Source: Candidatus Omnitrophota bacterium
GTDB lineage: Bacteria > Omnitrophota > Koll11 > Gygaellales > JAHJCI01
Length of the DNA stretch: 5,142 nt
Direction of reading: 5' to 3'
Assembly: GCA_030622705.1 (NCBI GenBank)
Contig: JAUXFU010000076.1
Span: 1 to 5,142 of the forward strand
Positions 1 to 5,079 of this stretch are shown one piece after another (positions within the stretch are counted from its first letter, which is position 1; every line of letters begins with the position of its first letter). The notes under the pieces are model-generated. The model made no database searches. It was given only the letters and a program-made list of their open reading frames with translations, and had not been told where the DNA came from. The position numbers were made by a program, and so were the translations under genes.

Positions 1-1581
1 CTCTCCACCTCCATCACCTACCCACATCCCGCCAACCTCTACAATTGGCTTATGCGCCATAGCTGGATCAACACTACACCATTCCTTATCTAAAGGATAG
101 CCGTATTCATTAAGTATGTTTTTTATGTTAACAGTAAGGGAAGATTCAGTTAACTCAACAAGCATATTTATACTAATCCGAGTAAGCTCCACCATTTCCG
201 GCGTGACATCTGTTGCTCCTTTTGTAGAGACAGAAGTCAAATAATACATTGGATTTGACAATTGAGGAGCTTGTCTTGTCAGGTCAGCAATTCTTCTAAT
301 CATCTCCTGCCAGCGTTGTATGGCCTTGACTCTCTCTACTTCTTCTGTCTTTTCTCGAGCAAGGTCAGTTGACAATACCCCGCCGTCGGTTGGCGTCGTG
401 CCCGTTAAAGAAGTAGCAATTGCTGCTGCTAAACGCGCTATCTGATCATCAGTAAGGAGCACCTCCTCAATAAACCCCTCATCAGTGAGCACCTCATCAA
501 TAAGCACAAAAGACTCGCGGTTTTGCTCCAGCAACGCCTGAATATTGCTTATGATAAAAGGACCCTTCATAGAAAGCATCAATGTTGCCAATAGGTTAAT
601 TTCTTCTGGTTTTTCATCAAATATCTCAGTAACGCTTTTATTTGCAAACAAATTATTCAACAAAACTCTTTCTCTATGGGTTTTCTGATATAGCCCTTGC
701 AGGAATAGCTTAGCAACGCTGTCTTTGTCTGTCTCCGGAAAAAAGGTACTTAGATACCGCGCCAGCTCAAGAGAGATTTCTTCTAAATTCAATCTATATA
801 AAATGCTATCTCTATCATCTACCATGCTGATTTTGGATAACTTTTTACCCAATAAATCGTATACCTTCATTGCAAGCTTATCTTTTTCTATTATATCAAG
901 TGCCTCTGCCAGAGACATTTTTGAAAAGTATAATCTTAATACAAGTATTGAATCATACGTTCCTATTTTTCTTAACTCTTCTGCCGCGGTTATCCGCTCA
1001 TCTTTATCTATAGCTTTATTATGCAGAATCCTGCCTAAGGCTTCTATTCTTAAATCCATACCGAATAACTTAACAAACTTTGTGTTTGCCCGCGAAATAT
1101 CTATCAACTCATTAAGAACTTTATGTAATTCCTCTTGGGGCGTCGTCCCGCCGTCGGGGAAACTAGAATAAATTACTCGCGTTAATTGTTCTACCCTTTC
1201 ATCTGTTTTATCATCGAGATTAAGACTATCCCACTCATCTTGTAACACCTGCCTAATATTATCTAAAGAAAGAATTCGATCCGGTATCTTAAAAAATAGC
1301 CGGTTCGCTAAATACTCTATGTTCTCCCCGTTATCATCAAATAACTCAAGAAGCTCTTTGTTTGCCTGCAAAATACGAACCCAACCAGCAGTTATAAGCT
1401 CTCTATAAATTTTACCTCTTTCTAATTCAATCTCACCCCTTTTCGCCTTTCTTCTCAAATTATCCGCCGCGGGGCTTAGGGTATACGCGCCCACAGGAAT
1501 ACCGGTAAAAATAAAGTTGGCAATTATAACTAAAGCAATTATTCTTCTAAATATCCCCTTTTTAAAAATTGGTGCTGTCAT
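1..1581 (-). CDS. Large secreted protein of unknown function, N-terminal 527 residues (3' end beyond window)
   Basis: I do not recognise the family. Reading back from the ATG at 1579-1581, the frame stays open for 527 codons to base 1, so the protein is longer than what is visible. The start is supported by AGGAGG nine bases upstream. Residues 6-13 are basic, residues 14-31 are a hydrophobic segment, and the sequence then reads GAYTLSPAAD, so it looks like a signal peptide with possible cleavage near 31/32 and export. The remainder is mostly charged and predicted helical. Residues 194-215 (DERITAAEELRKIG followed by LVLRLYF) resemble one HEAT-like helical repeat. Two Gly/Thr/Pro/Asp linkers, at about 142-148 and 394-401, separate helical blocks. 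The visible end is Gly-rich (VEVGG, VGDGGGE). A signal peptide followed by an LSPAA-like motif recalls large exported proteins of Omnitrophota, which is inference from memory. Existence of the gene is near certain; its role is unknown. Confidence 0.9.
   Translation of the reverse strand, partial: MTAPIFKKGIFRRIIALVIIANFIFTGIPVGAYTLSPAADNLRRKAKRGEIELERGKIYRELITAGWVRILQANKELLELFDDNGENIEYLANRLFFKIPDRILSLDNIRQVLQDEWDSLNLDDKTDERVEQLTRVIYSSFPDGGTTPQEELHKVLNELIDISRANTKFVKLFGMDLRIEALGRILHNKAIDKDERITAAEELRKIGTYDSILVLRLYFSKMSLAEALDIIEKDKLAMKVYDLLGKKLSKISMVDDRDSILYRLNLEEISLELARYLSTFFPETDKDSVAKLFLQGLYQKTHRERVLLNNLFANKSVTEIFDEKPEEINLLATLMLSMKGPFIISNIQALLEQNRESFVLIDEVLTDEGFIEEVLLTDDQIARLAAAIATSLTGTTPTDGGVLSTDLAREKTEEVERVKAIQRWQEMIRRIADLTRQAPQLSNPMYYLTSVSTKGATDVTPEMVELTRISINMLVELTESSLTVNIKNILNEYGYPLDKEWCSVDPAMAHKPIVEVGGMWVGDGGGE
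378..406 (-). repeat. GC-rich in-frame linker, copy 2 (GTTPTDGG)
   Basis: This is a GC-rich island in an AT-rich gene, encoding G-T-T-P-T-D-G-G at about residues 394-401. It reuses the codons ACG ACG CC(N) and GAC GGC GGG that also make up the linker at 1137-1159, but in the opposite order. It lies between two helical stretches. Confidence 0.6.
448..507 (-). repeat. Imperfect tandem duplication, about 30 bases per unit
   Basis: On the + strand the units at 448-480 and 481-507 both start with ATCAGT and share GAGCACCTC and TCAATAA, with a 3-base indel between them. Since the indel is one codon, the frame is kept. In the protein it appears as two related segments, LIDEVLTDE and FIEEVLLTDD, at about residues 360-379. 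It looks like a small in-frame duplication that has since diverged. Confidence 0.6.
1137..1159 (-). repeat. GC-rich in-frame linker, copy 1 (PDGGTTP)
   Basis: This GC-rich island encodes P-D-G-G-T-T-P at about residues 142-148 of the large protein. The blocks GAC GGC GGG and ACG ACG CCC match those in the linker at 378-406. It sits between the N-terminal helical block and the HEAT-like segment. Confidence 0.6.
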
Positions 1582-1590
1582 TTTATGTTT

Positions 1591-1596
1591 CCTCCT
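1591..1596 (-). promoter_or_regulatory. Ribosome binding site of the large secreted protein
   Basis: The minus strand reads AGGAGG followed by nine bases and ATG. It is the best Shine-Dalgarno match in the window and fixes the start of the left-edge gene at 1581. Confidence 0.88.
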
Positions 1597-1617
1597 ATAA
1601 TGTTTTTGTTTGAAATC

Positions 1618-1644
1618 TCTGTTCGAAGTTTCGCTTCGAACAGA
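1618..1644 (-). other. Perfect 11-bp hairpin in the leader of the large gene
   Basis: The arms TCTGTTCGAAG (1618-1628) and CTTCGAACAGA (1634-1644) pair perfectly around a 5-base loop. The hairpin lies between the upstream terminator's T-run and the AGGAGG site. No T-run follows it in either direction, so it is not itself a terminator. It could stabilise the 5' end of processed mRNA, form part of a regulatory leader, or bind a protein. Confidence 0.65.
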
Positions 1645-1706
1645 AAAAAAACGGCCACGTTTTTTCCAATTGAATTGTGCTTAATTCAATTTGGAAACCG
1701 TGGCCG
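1644..1706 (-). terminator. Strong intrinsic terminator downstream of recR, within the large gene's leader
   Basis: The arms 1652-1676 and 1683-1706 form a stem of about 24 bp with small imperfections around the loop 1677-1682; the base is CGGCCACG paired with CGTGGCCG. In the minus-strand transcript the stem is followed directly by eight U (1644-1651), the classical Rho-independent arrangement. It probably ends dnaX-recR transcription. A probable promoter lies upstream of it and the large gene's ribosome binding site downstream, so it may also act as an attenuator. In the + direction only a broken T-rich stretch follows, so + activity is weaker. Confidence 0.88.
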
Positions 1707-1731
1707 ACTTTCTTTAATTGACTGTGTTTAT

Positions 1732-1765
1732 TTTAGGCTTTTAAAAAGGATTTTAAAGGCCTAAA
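1732..1765 (-). repeat. 34-base palindrome at the predicted transcription start
   Basis: The arms 1732-1746 and 1751-1765 match at 14 of 15 positions around the 4-base spacer AGGA; the outer part reads TTTAGGC against GCCTAAA. There is no T-run, so it is not a terminator. It starts right at the predicted start site of the promoter at 1772-1802, which suits an operator or a 5'-end hairpin on the mRNA. Confidence 0.6.
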
Positions 1766-1771
1766 TCTGGT

Positions 1772-1802
1772 ATTATATTAAATTGTAACATAGAGATATC
1801 AA
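1772..1802 (-). promoter_or_regulatory. Probable sigma-70-type promoter for the large secreted protein
   Basis: On the minus strand, TTGATA (-35, at 1797-1802) and a consensus TATAAT (-10, at 1772-1777) are separated by 19 bases, which is longer than the ideal 17. The predicted start near 1765 would give a leader of about 184 bases containing the palindrome, the terminator and the second hairpin. The surrounding DNA is AT-rich, so a chance -10 match is possible. Confidence 0.5.
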
Positions 1803-1864
1803 CATTACAAACCTTAAAGCTAACTTTTGTTTCTATTAACAGATATAGAAAATTGCGGAAATAA

Positions 1865-2467
1865 TTATTGAATTGTTCGCCGGCCGTCAAGCGCGGAGGC
1901 AAGGGTTGTGGAATCTACGTATTCCAGGTTAGCGCCGGAGGGAATCCCCACGCCAATGCGGGTTAGTTTAATCCGGAAAGGTTTAAGCAACTGGGTAAGA
2001 TATAAAGCAGTGGCTTCTCCTTCTATATCGGCATCCATAGCCAGGATTATCTCCTGGATAGTATCACCTTTTATGCGCGTCAGCAGGCTTTTAATGTCGG
2101 ATTCAGCGAGTCCCCTGTCCTCTAACGGCGATATTACCCCCCCTAAGACATAATAGAAGCCATTAAAGTTACCGCTTTTTTCAACCGCGGTAACATCCTG
2201 AGTATTCTCTACTATACAAAGCAGGGAGCGATTGCGCTTCTGGTCCTGGCAGATCGCGCAGATATCGTTCTCGCTGATATTACGGCATATACGGCAGAGG
2301 CGTATTGTTTGTTTTACCCGCAGGATACTCTGAGCAAGAAGTCCTGCCTGCTCGCCTGGAGCGCGCAGGATATGACTAACAATCCGCTCTGCACTGCGCC
2401 TGCCAACTCCGGGTAATTTTACCAGACACTGAATAAGCCGTTCTATTGAATCCGGATAAATTGCCAT
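1865..2467 (-). CDS. recR: Recombination mediator protein RecR
   Basis: RecR acts in the cytoplasm with RecO, and RecF in many species, to load RecA onto SSB-coated single-stranded DNA during gap repair. At 200 residues it is full length. In order it shows a helix-hairpin-helix DNA-binding region (about 11-34, core LPGVGRRSAERI), a four-cysteine zinc finger (C58, C61, C70, C73), a Toprim domain (about 80-175, with E87 in CIVE and DADIEGEATALYL near 145-157), and the typical C-terminal segment GIPSGANLEYVD (174-185). The ATG is preceded by AAGGA with eight bases of spacing. It follows dnaX after 53 bases with no visible promoter or terminator between them, so the two are probably one operon. 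The small nucleoid gene ybaB/ebfC that commonly separates dnaX and recR is missing. No defect is visible. Confidence 0.97.
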   Translation of the reverse strand: MAIYPDSIERLIQCLVKLPGVGRRSAERIVSHILRAPGEQAGLLAQSILRVKQTIRLCRICRNISENDICAICQDQKRNRSLLCIVENTQDVTAVEKSGNFNGFYYVLGGVISPLEDRGLAESDIKSLLTRIKGDTIQEIILAMDADIEGEATALYLTQLLKPFRIKLTRIGVGIPSGANLEYVDSTTLASALDGRRTIQ

Positions 2468-2520
2468 ATTGTTAATCCTTTATAGCTTCTTTATAACAAA
2501 CCAATTAAGCTGCGCGCCGA

Positions 2521-4158
2521 TTAAATCAAGCGGGCATTAAATATATCCATTGCTGAATTAACACAAGAATCCTTAATGCTTTTCTGCTCAGCTTTCTTCT
2601 CTACCGGAGCGGACAAAGAGAGAACGAATTTTACCTTGAAATCCTGTTTAAGGAACTGTGAAAACGTCTGCTCAATTAACAACCTGTTTTCTTTCTTCTC
2701 AAGAATATCCTTATGCAGAGAACAGTTATTCGGAAAGGAGATAGTTAAAATATTGCTCTCTAATTTCAGGGGCTCTCCCTCGGATAAGAAGGTTGCCACT
2801 GACATTTTAACCTTACTCAGATTATCAATAATCCTGGACCAATGCTGCTTTAAGCTGTTATAACATTCTGCGTTGTTAGGGGTCTGCTTTTCAGGGCAAT
2901 CCGGGTTATTTTCCTGTTTTAATTGTGCTTCAGGAGGCTCTGTCTTATCCTTTTGTTTCTGATTATCCTGCACAACAGTCTTATTCTCAACGCCGGCTGC
3001 TGTGTTCACTTCCCGGTTGTTTTTAGGAAACCTTGGTTTTTCTCTGTTTGCCGGGACAGTTGAGATTTTTTTTTCCTGAATAATCCGTATTAAATTTATC
3101 TCTAAGGGAATTATCGAAGAATCCATCTTTTTAGACATATCCTTGGTATTTACCAAAAGATTAAATATGCTGAGTATCTCCTCTAAGCTAAAAGACCGGC
3201 TTTGCGCGAGTAATTTCTTTGCTGTCTCCGGAGGAAAATCAATAAGGCGGGGGTCCGCACCGCTGATTCCGGCAACAATGAGATTACGAAAGTGCTCAAT
3301 GAGATTATTCAGAATAATTCCGGCATCTTTGCCCTGTTTTAACATAACATTCAGTATATCCAATGCCCCGAGGGCATCCTTACTGATTATCTTATCCGTA
3401 ATTTCAAAAAGCGCCTCCTGCTCTAACACCCCTAAAAGGGAGGAGACATCACAGGTTGATATTTTATTGCCCTGGGTAAACGAGATTAATTGATCCAATA
3501 TGGATTCCGCGTCCCGAAGTGAACCATCGCAGGCGCGGGCTATGGTGAAAAGAACCTCATCTTCCAGATTTATCTTCTCCTGAGAGATAATTTTTTTTAA
3601 CTGTTTGATTATATCCAGCGCCGGGATGCGCCGAAAATCCAGACGCTGACAGCGTGAAAGGATGGTCGCGGGAATCCGGTCAACCTGGGTTGTAGCAAAG
3701 ATGAATTTAACAAATTCGGGCGGCTCCTCCAGTGTTTTTAGAAGCGCGTTAAACGCCTCGTTAGTCAACATATGCACCTCATCAATGATATATATTTTAA
3801 ACCGCCCTGAGGCAGGGGCAAATCTTACACCCTCGCGCAAGGCTCGTATCTCATCTATTCCCCGGTTTGAGGCACCGTCGATCTCTAAGACATCCAGACT
3901 GCGGCATTGGGTTATTTCCTGACAGCCAGCGCATACCTGGCAAGGAGTTATAGTCGGGCCATTTTTACAATTCAGGCTCTTTGCCAGAATACGGGCAGTG
4001 GAGGTTTTGCCTACCCCCCGCGGACCGGCAAACAGATAGGCAAAAGCCAATCGTTTTCTTTGAATGGAATTCGCCAGCAGGCCGACCGCGTGGTTCTGTC
4101 CAACAATCTGCTCAAAACTCTGCGGCCGCCATTTTAGGGCAAATATTTGATAGGCCAT
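2521..4158 (-). CDS. dnaX: DNA polymerase III subunit gamma/tau
   Basis: This is the ATPase subunit of the clamp loader, which opens the beta sliding clamp and places it on primed DNA at the replication fork. The 545-residue protein begins with the usual family start (MAYQIFALKWRPQSF). It carries Walker A GPRGVGKT (45-52), four zinc cysteines (C64, C73, C76, C79), Walker B IIDEVH (124-129), the SRC motif with its arginine finger (168-170), and sensor-2 GSLRDAES (212-219). Collar domain III runs to about 363, followed by a polar Lys/Gln/Pro/Asn-rich linker (about 364-430) and the DnaX C-terminal domain (about 431-515). No clear Shine-Dalgarno lies before the ATG, yet no other start fits the family. 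Nine A at codons 362-365, at the domain III/linker border, could yield a short gamma form. It has its own promoter and probably shares an mRNA with recR. Confidence 0.98.
   Translation of the reverse strand: MAYQIFALKWRPQSFEQIVGQNHAVGLLANSIQRKRLAFAYLFAGPRGVGKTSTARILAKSLNCKNGPTITPCQVCAGCQEITQCRSLDVLEIDGASNRGIDEIRALREGVRFAPASGRFKIYIIDEVHMLTNEAFNALLKTLEEPPEFVKFIFATTQVDRIPATILSRCQRLDFRRIPALDIIKQLKKIISQEKINLEDEVLFTIARACDGSLRDAESILDQLISFTQGNKISTCDVSSLLGVLEQEALFEITDKIISKDALGALDILNVMLKQGKDAGIILNNLIEHFRNLIVAGISGADPRLIDFPPETAKKLLAQSRSFSLEEILSIFNLLVNTKDMSKKMDSSIIPLEINLIRIIQEKKISTVPANREKPRFPKNNREVNTAAGVENKTVVQDNQKQKDKTEPPEAQLKQENNPDCPEKQTPNNAECYNSLKQHWSRIIDNLSKVKMSVATFLSEGEPLKLESNILTISFPNNCSLHKDILEKKENRLLIEQTFSQFLKQDFKVKFVLSLSAPVEKKAEQKSIKDSCVNSAMDIFNARLI
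3066..3074 (-). other. A9 slippery run in dnaX, candidate site for making gamma
   Basis: The coding strand reads GA followed by AAAAAAA and AA into ATC, nine A in all, covering E362-K363-K364 and the first base of I365. One extra A leads to a stop after residue 378, and one missing A to a stop after residue 383. Either product would keep domains I-III and lose the linker and C-terminal domain. A run of nine A is the known transcriptional slippage site of Thermus thermophilus dnaX. Whether it is used here is inference. Confidence 0.5.
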
Positions 4159-4216
4159 GGGTATTGTTTAATTATTCCGATGTGAGATGATAAAGCTGAT
4201 TAGTCCGGTATCATTA

Positions 4217-4247
4217 ATTATATTACAACATAACTTCTTTTTGTCAA
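4217..4247 (-). promoter_or_regulatory. Promoter of the dnaX-recR operon
   Basis: On the minus strand a consensus TTGACA (4242-4247) lies 19 bases from a consensus TATAAT (4217-4222). An overlapping TAATAT (4220-4225) would give a 16-base spacer instead. The predicted start near 4210 leaves a leader of about 50 bases before the dnaX ATG, without an obvious Shine-Dalgarno. Confidence 0.7.
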
Positions 4248-4308
4248 GAATAATGGGAAAATAGTATTCTGGAAATAAGATTCGCAGCCGCGCCGCGGGG
4301 CGGACGGA

Positions 4309-4956
4309 CTAATTTGGGAATTCAAATAGTAATGGCTGGAAGCAATACGGATATCTGTTTAAAATCGATGATTGGTCTGGTCGTAGGCTATAACTAATTG
4401 ATTCTGCGTAATCGGAAAATAATACAACTCCCTGTTCTTTCAGAGTTCCCTGTGTTAATTCTTGATATCTTTGAATATATCGCCTGGTCTCTTTTGGCAA
4501 TTCATCAAACACTGCTGCATCTTTATACCACCGCGAAACATTCCCAATGCCCCAATTGTATGAAGCAAGCAGGGTCGTAATCGAGACCGGGATATTGTAG
4601 AAATTTAGCAGTTGCTTTAGCCTTTTAAAATACCACGAGGCGAGCGCTTCATTGATAAACGGATCGAATAAATCTGCCGGCTCATAATTGGTTTTGTTTA
4701 TCTGATTGAATTCCCGTAAACAAATTTCCGAGATTTGATACAAGCCGTAACATCTTGTCCGCGAATTAAAGGCGTTAGGATTGCCGCTTGATTCAATTAT
4801 CTTTACGGCCTGCAGCTGAATTACCACTTCGGCATTAGCGATAATAGGGGAAAACGACAATATCCCCACGAGTATGCCTACTATAACCGCCCATAGCGGA
4901 TTCTGCCGGCAGAAAATCTTTAGTTTGGCCTCAGTTTTCCGGCTGTACCCTTTCAT
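4309..4956 (-). CDS. Secreted lytic transglycosylase, SLT-type
   Basis: This enzyme is predicted to cut the MurNAc-GlcNAc bond of peptidoglycan, leaving 1,6-anhydro ends, in the periplasm. From the ATG at 4954-4956 the protein has 215 residues: a basic N-terminus, a hydrophobic segment (about 20-39), and a likely signal peptidase site at ANA/E (42/43). The catalytic domain shows the glutamate in KIIESSGNPNAF (E55), GLYQI (71-75), ASYNWGIGNV (131-140) and ETRRYIQRY (156-164), the standard SLT motif order. C69 and C79 could form a disulfide. The frame extends upstream to 5025, but that extension overlaps a terminator hairpin, so I prefer 4956, where a G-rich stretch lies five bases upstream. 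The gene lies behind a GEMM riboswitch and two terminators, so a cyclic dinucleotide probably controls it. It may serve envelope remodelling for a pilus or secretion machine; that is inference. Confidence 0.9.
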   Translation of the reverse strand: MKGYSRKTEAKLKIFCRQNPLWAVIVGILVGILSFSPIIANAEVVIQLQAVKIIESSGNPNAFNSRTRCYGLYQISEICLREFNQINKTNYEPADLFDPFINEALASWYFKRLKQLLNFYNIPVSITTLLASYNWGIGNVSRWYKDAAVFDELPKETRRYIQRYQELTQGTLKEQGVVLFSDYAESISYSLRPDQSSILNRYPYCFQPLLFEFPN

Positions 4957-4958
4957 AA

Positions 4959-4969
4959 CAGCCCCCCGA
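4959..4969 (-). promoter_or_regulatory. G-rich ribosome binding site of the transglycosylase, duplicating an aptamer strand
   Basis: The mRNA reads UCGGGGGGCUG followed by UU and AUG. The G-run can pair with CCUCC of 16S rRNA using one G-U wobble and sits five bases from the start codon. The same eleven bases occur in the riboswitch at 5091-5101. Confidence 0.5.
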
Positions 4970-4987
4970 CACCTTAAATAATCATTC

Positions 4988-5022
4988 AAAACAAAAAAGG
5001 CCCTGGCAAACTCTCCAGGACC
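4988..5022 (-). terminator. Intrinsic terminator 2 in the transglycosylase leader
   Basis: In the minus-strand transcript GGUCCUGG (5015-5022) pairs with CCAGGGCC (4999-5006) over 8 bp, including one U-G, around an 8-base loop. U6-G-U4 follows. It lies between the riboswitch and the transglycosylase start codon, as expected for an expression platform, and is the second of two tandem terminators. Confidence 0.82.
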
Positions 5023-5030
5023 CAAGAAGT

Positions 5031-5057
5031 AAAAACCCCTAAGGCAATCCTTAGGGG
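5031..5057 (-). terminator. Intrinsic terminator 1 in the transglycosylase leader
   Basis: CCCCTAAGG (5049-5057 on the minus strand) pairs perfectly with CCTTAGGGG (5036-5044) around a 4-base loop, followed by U5 (5031-5035). It begins 23 bases after the aptamer core. Flanking segments 5072-5082 and 5024-5034 can also pair with each other around it. Confidence 0.82.
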
Positions 5058-5079
5058 CTAAAGTAGTAATCTTTTACCT

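Noticed and set aside
725..1171. 148-codon open frame on the + strand
   Set aside because: It lies antisense inside the large minus-strand gene, has no convincing ribosome binding site and looks like low-complexity reverse translation of that gene. The other + strand frames inside recR, dnaX and the transglycosylase are shadows in the same way.
3591..3598. Run of eight A in dnaX as a second slippage site
   Set aside because: It falls in the middle of the ATPase core (K188-K189), so slippage would give a non-functional fragment. It is more likely a by-product of AT-rich Lys-Ile codons, and it serves as a caution for the A9 claim.
1465..4301. 11-base match CGCCGCGGGGC at 1465-1475 and 4291-4301
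   Set aside because: One copy encodes the SPAA motif and the other is intergenic. The match does not extend, so it is probably chance in GC-rich sequence.
4284..4307. GC-rich patch after the transglycosylase stop as a terminator
   Set aside because: Only a short stem of about 4 bp can be drawn and no U-run follows on the minus strand.
4199..4313. 9-base inverted repeat ATTAGTCCG / CGGACTAAT flanking the dnaX promoter
   Set aside because: The arms are about 97 bases apart and one includes the stop codon of the transglycosylase. No further symmetry supports an operator or element ends.
4957..5025. Upstream ATG at 5025 as start of the transglycosylase (adds 23 residues)
   Set aside because: The extra codons overlap terminator 2 and its U-tract and would place non-signal sequence before the signal peptide. 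The ATG at 4956 gives a normal signal peptide and has a G-rich site upstream.
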